This document shows, piece by piece, positions 36,301 through 48,216 of a stretch of DNA of 64,000 bases; position 1 is the first letter of the stretch, and each line of letters starts with the position of its first letter. Position numbers and translations under genes: made by a program. A model generated the notes under the pieces. It ran no database searches. It was not told the origin of the DNA and worked only from the letters and a program-made list of their open reading frames with translations. The stretch comes from Pithys albifrons albifrons (lineage: Eukaryota > Chordata > Aves > Passeriformes > Thamnophilidae): NCBI RefSeq assembly GCF_047495875.1, contig NC_092467.1, positions 12,799,566-12,863,565 of the forward strand, written 5' to 3'.

Positions 36301-39190
36301 GATCTCTAAAGTGTTGTGGGAATTGCTTAAGCTACTTTGGTGTATCAGATGAGAGATGCATTCACTGCTGAACAGACAGAGAACTTCTCTTCCCTTTTAA
36401 CAGTTTTGAATCATTTAGTTAATAGATGGTTATTGGTTCCTGTAGCTTTATGGCTTCTTGGCAGCTTTCAGAGAAGGTGGGAATCCTTGGATGGTGTTAT
36501 TGCACCGTGGTTACATAGTATATCTGATGTCATCCTCTAGCATAGTGATTGTTAGCAGAACTATGGAATTACTCCAGCAGCCTGGAGAAGCTATTCCAGT
36601 TTTGTCCTGGAGGACACTGGAAATACTGAAAAACAAAAAGGGACATATAAGATGAAGTCTGTGTCAAGGTCATCTTTGCTCCACCCTGTATGGTGTGCTA
36701 ACATACCTCAATCATCTGTCTGTATCTGCACTTCTCAATTCTATTGCCGATTACTGGAACCAGCTACTCTCCATATGTATTTTAGAAATTAGTCTCTGAT
36801 TATTAAATCATGACTGCATGTTAACACACATTATTTTTATAAACCCACTGCAGACTCCCATGCATTATAAATAAATTGTATTAACTCCAGTTCATATGAA
36901 ATATTTATAAATATTATGGAAAGGGCTCACTTTCTGTGCATAGTTATTAGACATTTTAGATTATAAAAGATTGCAAATGGTCAATTATGTAAAATTATGA
37001 GAATACAAACTTAAAACTAGGCTCATAATCCTACAATGAGACACAGAAAACCAAGATTCCAACTGGGTTCAAGAAGAGTGGCATGCTTTATGTTTCTTAA
37101 TTATCTTTATTTCCCAGTAGTATTACTATTGCCAGAGCTCAATTTACTATGTGCCAATGAAAGAGTAATAAGTTGCAGAAACACTCCTATATCACATGAG
37201 AGAGTTTTACTCTCCTCTGTTGTCAGAATATAAGCTCATAGAGGACAGATGGTTTTAGTTGCACTGAGTTTGACTCAGAGTAATTTTGAAATTTGGGCAA
37301 AGATCAGTTGAGAAGTAAGTGGTTCTTACCAAAAACCCTTCTGGAGATGGACAATGAGGCTGTTGATGTCACAGAATGTTAAGCAGCTAATAGGAATTAC
37401 GAATCTAAATATTTTTGTAAATCTAGGTCATAACTACTGAGTCTTGGAAAAGATACCCTAGTGTGGTAATAAAACCCAGAAGCCAGAGCAGGGCTACTAA
37501 GGCTGCTTGTTCACAGTGCTCTAGTTTATGGACTAGGGAAGGACATGGCTGAGTTACAGGAAGAGTTTTTAAAAAAATATTCATTGAGGTTCTACTGAAT
37601 CCAATGCAAAGTGTCGTTTCCTGTCTGTGAGAATGTGGGGAAATCCATGACGAATACATTTGAAACCCTCAGCCTCATGGTCCAAGCTGGCCATCATTGA
37701 GCTGCCCATTCATTTCCCCAAAGGGATTAGAAGCTCTTGAGATGTTTTACCTTTTTGTTTTAGTGAGGAAGGACTTCTAAGAAGACTCTGTATGGTCTTT
37801 TACATAAATATGATAAACTTGTTTACCCAACCTCCTCTCATCCACGGCTTTCTTCTAACTAAATCTAGGTTATGTCCCTAGTTAGAAAATTTAATTAATA
37901 AATAAGTTAAATGTTTATACAGCACCTTGAAGCTGTAAAGTGCTGTCTAAATCCCAAGCACTAGCAAGTCTCTCAATTATGATACAGCATGTTTATACAA
38001 ATATGTTTGATGTCCTCAGAACATTTGGACTACGTAGAGCATATTTCCTGTTGCAAATAGGTTTTGCAAGTTGGAAGCCATGCCTTATGAAATGCAGACT
38101 GCTGTCACAGCTTCCAGTTCTGGAAAACAACAACATAAAGAAACATAATTTGCTGCATTAAACACATATTTTCTAAATATTTGGAAGCAAGAGTAAAAGG
38201 TTTCAAAGAATCGCTTCTTCCTGGGTTAATCTGGATCATGTCGATTTGCTGATTGCAGAAGCACCTGCAAGTTTTATTATAGTGGCATTGCACTTGACTG
38301 TAGTTAATGGTCTGACTGTTTTCATTATGTATTTTTATGAGTTTATCATTTGGACATTTTAAAATGGAAACATAATGAAAATCTAATAGAATTAGGAAGC
38401 TATTCTCTAGAAGAGCAGTTTTCTCCATAGCCTGCTACTACCAATACCATCTTTCTCATTATAAGCAGAGGAGAGTACTGGCTTTGGGAACACTGGGATA
38501 TGCTCTGAGGTCCAGGACTGCAGCCAGGGAGGCTTGCTGAAAAACAGTCTTCTGTCACTGTAGATGCAGGGCAGATGTAATAAGATGCATGAAAAGACTA
38601 AAAGAAAATGAAGTCTGAGAGTCCTTTTATCACACTAAAGACAATGACTTCTCTCTGTATATACCAGGCTATACATTATTACCATAAACTTTCTTTGACT
38701 TGGAATATCTTTAACATTTTGATTCTTGAGTGTTGAAGCTGTCAGGCAGTGCCTCAGCAAGCAGAATCTGTTTTTTCAGGGAAGTATTTTTCATCATTAC
38801 AATGCCTTTCAGCCCCAACTGAAAGGATAGTTTATGAATTACAATGTCACTACTAAAGCCAGTAAAGAGGTCTCATTTTACCATGATGGAGAAGAAAAAT
38901 TGTGCCTAAGGACTCCAGAGAATGCATGTACATTTTGGGAAAAGAGCTGTTACACTTCCAACAGCCATGTCAGAATTCATATGCTCATAGTTGAAAACTG
39001 ATACTGGATAATTAAGCCATGCCAACAGGTAGCCTCCAAGATATGCTACCAAGAATACAGCATGCTGTTCATGGCATTAAAAAAGCCTTAAGGTAGAAAA
39101 CTCTGAATTGGTCAGCATTAGTCTCGCTCTGTGGTCACTGAAGTCAAAAGTATAACTCCCATCAGCCTCCACAGGAACCTTGCTGCACTA
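33321..39190. other. Intergenic region without genes
   Basis: No recognisable genes. A slightly GC-richer stretch at 33.4-33.95 kb has a 117-codon minus-strand frame of no known type. A T/G-rich low-complexity tract lies near 35.55-35.62 kb. Confidence 0.6.
35551..35617. repeat. T/G-rich low-complexity tract
   Basis: GTTTTTG units with a long T run followed by GGTTGTTGTTTGGTTGG; simple sequence. Confidence 0.85.
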
Positions 39191-39310
39191 CTGATGCATG
39201 TGTCAGATAATTTCATCATTAATTGCATGACCAATTATCTTAATCATAAATCTGACTCAATCTTACCCATCAGCAATGTATTAATAGTATAGATAGGCAA
39301 AACCCAACTG
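39190..39310. promoter_or_regulatory. Homeodomain-site-rich candidate element
   Basis: About 120 bases with a dense series of TAAT-core sites, including CATTAATTGCATGACCAATTA, followed by AATCATAAATCTGACTCAAT. This suggests an enhancer; no experimental or comparative evidence is available here. Confidence 0.3.
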
Positions 39311-39596
39311 TGTTTGCAATGACTATCGAGACTTCAGCATCATGAGTTTTTTTTACAGATTAAGTTGAAGTTGAGAGGAGATAAGCAAACCACCTGTTAG
39401 AATCATCATGGCTTGGCTTCGTGACTGAAGATTTGGGAAGGGCTCTCTCCATATGGGTGAACCCTTTGAGCCTGCACCGTGGATTTTTTAGGTGAGACAG
39501 AGCGTGCGCAGAACTGGCCCCACCCTTTGCTCCTCAGGTTCATCTGCCACGGCTGAGTGAGCCTGGACGGTGACAGGGAAGTCCTCAGGACTAGAT

Positions 39597-39680
39597 CCTA
39601 CAGTCCCCGGTATTCCCATCCAAGTACTAACCGGGGCTGACCCTGCTGAGCTCCCGAGATCTGACAGGATTGGGTGTTAG
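39597..39680 (-). pseudogene. 5S rRNA-derived fragment (pseudogene or 5S-SINE relic)
   Basis: Read on the minus strand, this segment aligns with vertebrate 5S rRNA from about base 23 to near the 3' end. Matching blocks are GATCTCGG, AGCAGGGTC, GGTTAGTACTTGGATGGG, AATACCGGG and CTGTAGG. About ten bases (AGACCGCCTG in 5S) are missing after GGATGGG, removing half of the C-box that TFIIIA needs. The first 20 or so bases are absent or unrecognisable. It is therefore not a functional 5S gene. It may be a processed pseudogene or the head of a 5S-derived SINE such as AmnSINE1/SINE3; the flank toward lower coordinates is unusually CpG-rich for the region, but I cannot identify a SINE body. Confidence 0.88.
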
Positions 39681-42600
39681 GGAGACATTTAACTGCCACC
39701 TGTCAGAATAGTGGTCTGATAAAAAAAAGCTGCTTATGCAGTGATTAGGAAGTCACCTAAGTGACGGTTAAGAGAATGATTCCACAGACTTGAGCACTAG
39801 CCTGCTTGTTTTGCTTTCCCTCTGCTCCTTGGAGCAACTGTGCCTCAGCAGAAGTGGTGAATCACAGCAGGCAGGGCTACAAGAGGCTGTCCTGGTCCCC
39901 ATCCTGTGCCCTCCCTTCTGCAGGGTCCCGGGATGCCCCAAGCCATCCTGCTTACCCTACCACTAGGCTGCAGGCAGCACCCATGCTGCACAACTGCTTT
40001 CACTGGCCAAAACTACTCGTCCTAAAACTCTTCTTTTGCACCTTCATGATCTTTTTTCATGCTGCTTTCTGAGTCCATGATTAATACCTATCTTTCATGT
40101 GAACTGTTACCCTGAAAAGCATTTCTGAGTGATGCTCGGGTTCCTGGGAGCTTCCACCTCTCAAGGTACTGCTATTTGCTTCCTCCATTCACTCTTCCTC
40201 AGCTCAAGGCAGTTTATTCTGTCTTTTTTTTTTCTTTTAGGTCTATTTTCTCTTGTATTTTCCATTCTATGGAAATGAGATGACAGGCAGAACTACAGAT
40301 GGAATTGAACTGAGTAATGCTGGAATTCATTATGCCAGACTTCTACCTATGTTTTGCATATCTGAAAGCTGGTAATGATTTTTCTGTGGGTAATTTATCA
40401 TTGATGCAACCCTTTCTTGTCTCGCCTTTTCACCTATCTTATCAAATGAGACCAAGCCTGTAGAATAGAAACATCTACTTCCCTGCCCAACTCTTTACTG
40501 AGACCTGCTGGTTTCTCTGCCTGCAATCCTACACTTGCTGCATCTCTGGACTTCTCTTAACTAGCTCATAATTTTTGTATTAAATACATGAGATGGTATT
40601 GCAGACAAGTTGAGCTGTCTTCAGTATGTGCTTTTTGCTCCCATAACACAGTGGCCAGCGGAATGGCTTGCTCTATTTTAGCCTGCTCCGTGTGTTCACC
40701 CTATATGCGCTTAATTGCCTAAATATCTGATTTTCTGTTTACTTTAAATCTTGTTTTTCAGATTAAATTTTGTTATGTTACAGAATGGGTGTAGAAGCTT
40801 CTCTTCTTCTGTGGGTGTCTTTCAGCTGAGGTAGCCCATCAGTGCAAGTTCCCTGGTCCTCTGTGACCTCAAAGGACTTGTTGTCCATAGGAATTTCAAA
40901 TCATTGTTTAAGCTGATTAGTAAAGAGCATTTAGTGTAGGTACTAAAAGCCCAAACACTTAAAAGATCTTTGCACTGCATAGACTATTTTACAGTACCTA
41001 CACTGTTTGCAGTTTTCTTCTGAGATAATCATATGTCTTATAATTCAGTGCTCACCCAGTGTTAATCAAATGTTTTCTGGTGATTCCTGAAGATTTCTGG
41101 CTGTTATTTAGAGCAGTGACCCAATATGTATTTCTGGTGCATGGTACACAATTTCCTTCTTGAAAATGATCAGGAATCCCAATAGAGAGTTGGGAGATTG
41201 CAGTGTTTTGTTCCCCAAAATAAGGCTTCTTCACCCACCCGGTTGTCCAACTGGGCAAAGTTGTAGCTAGTATCTAAACTACCTGTTTTATTTGTTGAAG
41301 AAGTGATGGATGATCACAATGTAGATAATTATCTTGTTTCTTTAGTAAATATTAAGACTTTTTCATACTTTGTGAAATCCTGTAATCCTTTACATGAATG
41401 TAATAGTACTAATGTCTATTGGATTATGTTGTTAAAACTGAGCAGAATTTAATTTATTATATTTTATTCAAGTAAATGCAATTCCTAGTTAAAAACAGTA
41501 GTTTCTATGATACTCTTTGCATTCTTTGTAGGATGTATGTGTTTTAAAGAAATGTACAGTGATATATTGAGATCACACTAACTGGCATGAGGGTTACCAG
41601 AGCAATAGCTTTAACTGAAATCTACAGTAAATAGAAGAATAAACCCCAGGGTAAATATTGGTAGCTTTATAGCTCCCCATAGCACAACAGGGATTGCTAC
41701 AGAAAAACAGTCAATTTTTATACAGGCTTTATTTTTCAGTGCTGTTTTTTCAGCAGTTATAGCAATTTGGAACTAAAAATGCACAGAAATATTGCTTTCA
41801 CATAACCAAAATGTTTCCTCCAGAAGTCTTGTCCAATTGCCTGCTGAAGAAACGGCCAGTGAGACGAGTAAGAAATCCCCAAGCTGTATTGACCTGGCTG
41901 AGATCAGGCTCCCTTTGCACCTTTGTGTGACACTTTGGTGTAAGACTCCTTGCTCACCCCAGCCAAGATGTCGTGTCCACAATGTGAGATGGGCTGGGTC
42001 CCTGTGGCAGGTGGGAAGGGCCAAAGGGGTGCATCTCAGAGTGCTCCAGAGGAGAACGCTGCCTCTCTGCTTGCTCCTTTGAGCTGTCATGTCTAATGAC
42101 TCTTAAAACCTTCCTTTGTCTGGTTGCTTCTAGTTCTTTGGCTTTATTCTTCTGTTGCTATGAAATAGTTGTGTGTGTATATATAAATATAAATATATTC
42201 CCTGACGAAGTATATGAAAAGAATTGTACTTCCCAGTCCTTTTTAATATGTTATCTGGATGTGACTTCTGGATATGAGTTATAGTACAAATGTGCACTGA
42301 AATACATGAATGATTTAGCTGTTGAAATATTCTGAATTAACAAAATTTGCAATACCCCTTTCACTGACCAGTGGAAGAAAGGAAAAAAGCGCAGGTGAAT
42401 GAAGTTGTCTGATTTTGACAAGAGGTATGAATTTCACTTTTTTTTTTTTTAACCAGAATGCTTCCCAGTTTTCCATCCTACTCTGAAATTTGGAGTGCCA
42501 GGCCAGAATGAGATTGTTCAGTCAAACCTTTTCTTTCTATTTCAGCATTCCATTTCTCCCTGTTTGCTATCAGGCTCAATAGCTCACTGAATTAATTATT

Positions 42601-43285
42601 AAAAATATGTACTTGATTTTTAGTTTGAATTAATCTGCCTTCAGCTTTCAACCTTCAGTCCTTGTTACGCTTTTTTCTGCTAGATTAAATGTCCCTTTAG
42701 TGCCTGGTGTTTTCTCCCCACAAGGTGCTTATCTGTTGTAATCAACTCAGCACTCAGTCTTCTTCTTGATAAGATAAACAGATCGAGCTGTTCAGATTTC
42801 TCACTGTGAGGTATTTCCTCCAGCCTAAAATAATGTCTGTGAGCCTCTTCTGCACATTCTTCAATTCTTTTTTTTTAACATCCTCTGCCTTACATAGCTT
42901 CTTATATCTAAAAGGAGCAATCTACCACAAAAATTTCCTCTTTCCCCCTGCCCCCCTAAGGAACAATCGTCATACAATGACCTCATCCATGCCTCAAAAT
43001 AACAAGAACTGGATTTCTTTTGACAGCATTCATTTGTTAGACAGCAAGGGCAGCTGAATGTACCTGAATCTTAGTGCTTCATTTTTGGGTGAACCAGATT
43101 GCAGTAAAATCCTGATTATTCAGAGGGGAAGGTGAACAGTGGCTCATGTCCCCAGGAGAAGCCACCTTGTCATGTCACAGCTCCTGATGTGTTGGACTTA
43201 AACCTGGAAGCCTTGTGGAGGGGATAGGAATTGTGTCCAGCACCAGAACAAGGCCAGGGATGGACCATGCCATGGGTGGCCTTGC
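39681..43285. other. Intergenic region without genes
   Basis: No recognisable genes or RNA genes. Frames reach 105 codons (41,773-42,090 minus) without familiar sequence. A small GT/AT microsatellite lies near 42.17-42.20 kb. Confidence 0.6.
42170..42199. repeat. GT/AT-rich microsatellite
   Basis: A short GT run leading into ATATAAATATAAATATAT. Confidence 0.7.
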
Positions 43286-43286
43286 C

Positions 43287-43343
43287 ATGCCAAATCTGGG
43301 AGCAGGTTCCTTCCAACCCGGCAGATTCTGTGATTCTGTGATT
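43287..43343 (+). mobile_element. CR1-type 3' tail fragment
   Basis: GGTTCCTTCCAACCC followed by GCAGATTCTGTGATTCTGTG is the hallmark end of CR1. The sequence to its left, back to about 43,190, does not clearly match CR1, so this is either a very short 5'-truncated copy or a diverged subfamily. Plus orientation. Confidence 0.75.
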
Positions 43344-46300
43344 TGGTGCTTTTAAGCTTATCTGATACCAAGCAGTAGCAAACATATTGTGGATGCACAG
43401 GGCCTTGGGGAGGAAGGCAAGTCAGATGAGTAGTGCTGGTACTGCTGCCTTGGGGGTGGGGAAAAAGGAAGGTTTATCCTGTCTGTGCAGGGAAGGGCTG
43501 AGAGCAGAAACTGCTTCACCACTTGCAAATGTTATTCAAACCCCTTGCTCACTACTCTTGTGATACTCACTGCTATTGTTGGTAATGATGTTGTCCAAGA
43601 ACCAAATGTTATCAGCATTTGCATTTGCTATCAGCATGCTTCAGTAAGTTTAAAAAAATGATTTGCCCCAATTTTGTAACTACCTCACTTTAAAATACAG
43701 AGTAAATTGTAGATAATTAAAAAGGCAGTTTTAGGGCTAGTTAAAATAATAGCAGCGTAAAGGATATACCAATTAAGTTTCTGTTTACCTGGTAGAATCA
43801 ACCTGAATTTTAAAAGATGAAGTGAATTCCATGTGAGTTCCTCCTGGTGCTGTTGTACAGAACTTTGCTTTTCTTCTGTTTGTACCAGCAAATCTCCACG
43901 TGAGTGCACGAACTGCCCACAGAGGCTTTGCTGAGTGGTCTAAATAAACATAAATCCTGCAGTCTTATACAGGAATGCTATATATGGTGAAACACGTGGC
44001 ATTCCTGCCTTCAGCTGCTGAAGGATGGTGGAGATGATGTGTTGGGATTTCAATAGTTGTCTATGACTGAGTAGTCATGGTTCAATAGTTTTACCCTGCT
44101 GTTAAGAAAAGCTATTTAAGAAATTGCTAATACCTCATTTAAAACCTTGATCCTTTTGATGAGATGACAGGGGGTCAGCCTTGGAGGCGGTGTCACAAAC
44201 GGAAAGATGAATGTTCAGCATATAGAAGTATTCATTAATGACTCATAAGCAAGTATGCCTGGCTACTAATTGGAGATTTTTGTGCAGAAGGATTATATTT
44301 AAGGGCTCCATACAATTTAACCTATTTTTGTTCTGCTTCTTGTGAGGCTATCTTTTTGGCAGGAAGAACTCATTAATCAAAATCCTTCTTTTTGTAAATG
44401 ACAGGGTATTGAGAGGGTGGGGAGAGAGGAGGGCAGGTACAACGTGCTTCTGAAATGCCAGAGAGATTTTGCAGTGATATAGCTCATAACACCAGATAGC
44501 AGAAGGGATGTCAGAAAAGAGGAAAACCTCTATTCTAGTGCTCCTTATCTCAGGGCATCATTGATGAAACCCAGCTCTACTTCTGCATGTGAAATCTGAA
44601 GTGACACTTTTATGATCCCTTTTTATTTGTTATTTTTTTAAAGCAATGCAGCTAAAATCCAGTCTGCTTACCATCAAATTATTTGAATTAACATTTTACA
44701 TTCTTGGCTGATTTCTCATCGTCTAAGGGGTTCTTGTTGGAGTAAGAGTTTGTGGGGACCTGTGGGTTTGGGCAGGGAGCCTGATCCTTCTCCCACTGGG
44801 GGGTATTCCCTTTCTGCCCATGTGCAGGCATTACTCTCCAGCTCCCAGAGGAGCCTAGAGAGCCAGTTGCACAGAGCAGCAGTAGAGTGCACAGGGTACC
44901 CAGAAATAGAGCACAGCTACGTATATGCCTGACAAACCTTTCCTTGGCAAGCTTCCCCTTGAGCTAAGACCAATGCTGTTTTCACAATTTTTTGTTCTTG
45001 AGCAAGAAACAGATATAATTTAAACAGATTGAAATGTATCTCCACCCTTTCAGACTCAAATATGCATTCTCTAAAGCAGTTTTCTTGGAACAGAAAACTT
45101 AGTACTTAAACTCTTTTTGCTTACTCTATATCATAGGCTAGGCTAACAGATAGGGATTTTACATATTTCTACTGACAGAGCCACCTGTTATAGCAAGGTC
45201 AGATTAATCTGCTTTTAAAGATAATACATATGTCATTGACCCTGTGTGCTACCATACTTTACAAACTCATTAACACTTTTCTATGTTGCATTGTTGACTG
45301 TGCAATACAGCTATGTAAAGATTGCTCCAGCTGTTGTACTGTAAATCAGTAATACACAGACTGAGAGCAGTTGCTGTTAATGAGATAGGTCACCTACCAC
45401 TAACATGTCAGAGACATTATTAAAAGCAGTATGATGTGCACAGCTTTGGTGGAGACTGAATTTGTGTCTGAAATAAGTGGAGGAAAAATGGACAGGATGG
45501 TTGGCCACACACCTGAGCAAACTGCCTGCATTGCCAGCACTTTGTAAAGAACATTTGAGAAATTAACAGAGATGTCCTTCTGATTAACCAGCTTTACCAA
45601 GTCTAGCATAAGCTCTTTACTCTTTAGAAGGAAATGCTTCTGAAGAGGATAGAGAATTGTTTTTAATGGAGGTAATCTTCTAATAAATTACTTCTGACCA
45701 AGGGAAGACTTTCAGGGGCAAGGTAATCCCAGAGTAAAGTTGATTTAACTTCTCCATTATCCTCAGGAAGGCTCTGGGATTGGAACTTTGAAGAGCTGTA
45801 TGTGACATTTTTAAAAGGTTTCAGCATAGGCTTAAACTCCTATAATGTTAAATATATTTTCTGAAGTGATGCGATTCTCATGCCAGGGGCAAGACATGAG
45901 GGATGTTTTTGTGGGTGCACTAAAGCAGATGACAATGGCTTTTCGACAAGGTCACAAGATGTAAAAATACATGTGGTTTTTTTTTTTATTCCTTCTGAAT
46001 ACAGTCTTAATACTTTCCCAATTAGTAACAAGCAAGAGTTTTCCATTTTTCTCTGGAATTCAGCAATGTACACAAAAGGAACTTATGCTATTTGTGCAGT
46101 TCGTGGCAGACATGTCTGTTCAACAAAACTGTGTCTGATGCAGCCTCTGCCTGCGTGCTCTGGATCTGGCATGGAGCACGATGGCAAGGCTCAGAGTGTA
46201 GCTAGCTGCCCTCACTGGCCTGTGCATAAAGAGAATATGACTTTGCAAGTCTTAAGAACCGGCACATTTTTCATTCAGGTACAAGAAGAAAACCTGAAAT

Positions 46301-47751
46301 TTTTTGACAGGATGTACTGATTTGCATTGTAAGGCTGGAAAGAAAACATGCACTTCATCTGTTTTGACAGCTGGCCTTCTGAATTACACTTATCAGCTGT
46401 ATTAGCCCAGCAGCCTCTGGCAGAGGAGGAGCAGGGGCTGGTAACATTGTTCTTACCGATCAGGGCAATGCATGGCTCTGGATTTCTGCATTCCCTTTGG
46501 CACTTCAGTGGCATTTATAAATGCAACAGTTGTGAATTAGCTCAACTATTTACAGGCTGAATTGCACATGACTCACTGACAGGGAAGGTGCAACAGGTTT
46601 TTTTTCTTCTCTTTCACTCAGTGTTTGATTTCTACTAGGAAAGCTGTGGCAGGCAAAAGCTTCAATAAGACTCTGCTGATCTATTTGCCTTGCTAATTTC
46701 TGTAGACAGTTATGTTTGCATCCATGGTTGGTCTCGGCAGGAGGATCTTCCTTTTATAGCTCCATGTGGTTGTTATGGGATAATGAAGATGAAGGAGGCT
46801 GCACACCTGAATTCCTGCCCTCACAGAGGACCATCTCTCCCTTATAGCTGTTCAGGTGCTAATCATGCTTCCACCTTTCACATAACCTGTTTGATGGATG
46901 TTCCCTGCTGGATGGGCTCTGTAATGAACTCCAAAGCATGGTGAGCAGTTCATATAGCCCCTGCACCATTACTTTTTCTTCCTTAGTAGGAACCACTTTT
47001 GCTTTTGTTTTCAGAAATTTCTCTCTATGTTCCACTCATCCTGGGAATTTAAACTTTTGCTGAATTTTTCTGCTGTCATAGGCAGAAGTGAGCTTTTCCT
47101 TAGATAGTACTGTCGTGTCTGTATATGAGGGTGTGCAGAAAGCACCCAGTGTTGCGGTAGAGGAGAGGAGGCAAGCTCAGCTGGAAAGACTGGGGCAGAG
47201 AACTGTCAGAGCCTCAAATTCACCTGGGGTGGGGAAAGTAGAGGCTCCTAAAGCCCTATTTTGCCTTGCAGCAGGCTGTGTCCTGGTGGAGAAGAGGCTG
47301 GGCATTCATCCAGACTAAGACACTCTGTGTGTGGCTGGAACGTTTTTGATGACTTTCTCTTCTCATGGAGAGAGTTTCTGTAAGCCACTAAGAGCTTAAA
47401 CAGGGAAGACATGTTCCTTCCTCCAAACACTAAAAAGTCTCACTGCTGCCTCCTGTATCAGCCTTGAAATGATCCATGTCCTTACTGATGCTGGTGAAGT
47501 TTCTCATGCATCAGTGTCTAAGAGTCTTAAAACAGGGAGATGCTTTCCCTCCTCAGCTCTTGGGGGAAACCTGGATTTCTCTTGTCAGACTGAGCCTCAG
47601 CAGCACCTCTGCAATGCCTTGATGTGTAGACGAAATCATATGTCTCTCATATGTTATATACTGTGGGTTTGTAGCACAGAGTAGAGGATTGGTGTGGAAA
47701 AGTATTTTATGTCTTATTATAAGAGTTATTTCTGTGATAGATGCATGTTTG

Positions 47752-47763
47752 CACACACACACA
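47752..47763. repeat. (CA)6 microsatellite
   Basis: Six CA units. Confidence 0.8.
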
Positions 47764-48194
47764 TTCCCTTCAGACTGTTAGAGTGATCTCTTTTAATACC
47801 TCCCCTACAAATCTGCACTGTCACAACCAAAATCAGTTATGGAAAATCCTTCCCCTTCTGCCCCTTCACATTACTCAAATCAAATTTCAGCCTGGGAAAA
47901 AAAGTGATTTAAAGTATTCATATGGGCAGGGTGAATTTTGTGACAGACTGGTCCAGAGCTCCATCCTGGAAGCAGTCCTGCCTGTCAGCTGAGCCACTGC
48001 AGTATCTGTAATTTTTATGTATTAGTGATCTGGCACCTTTCTCTGGCATCTTATGCTATGCAAAATAAGCCCAGCATATGGATAGTGTAAATTGGAGGGC
48101 ATAGGTTTGAATAATGAACAGTGACTATGCTAATTGGTTTCATGGGTATGGAGTTTGGTGCCTGCAGAGTAGAATCACCACAGCTGTTTTACAA

Positions 48195-48216
48195 CAAATA
48201 AATAAATAATAAAAAG
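48195..48216. repeat. (AAAT)n simple repeat
   Basis: Short AAATAAATAAATAATAAAAA tract. Confidence 0.7.

Noticed and set aside
39597..39680. Functional 5S rRNA gene.
   Set aside because: Missing first 20 or so bases, a ten-base deletion in the C-box and several substitutions rule out a working gene; recorded as derived fragment.
45880..46320. 146-codon plus-strand frame in the intergenic region.
   Set aside because: No familiar motif, an internal poly-T stretch coding for FFF, and a length possible by chance in 40 kb of DNA.
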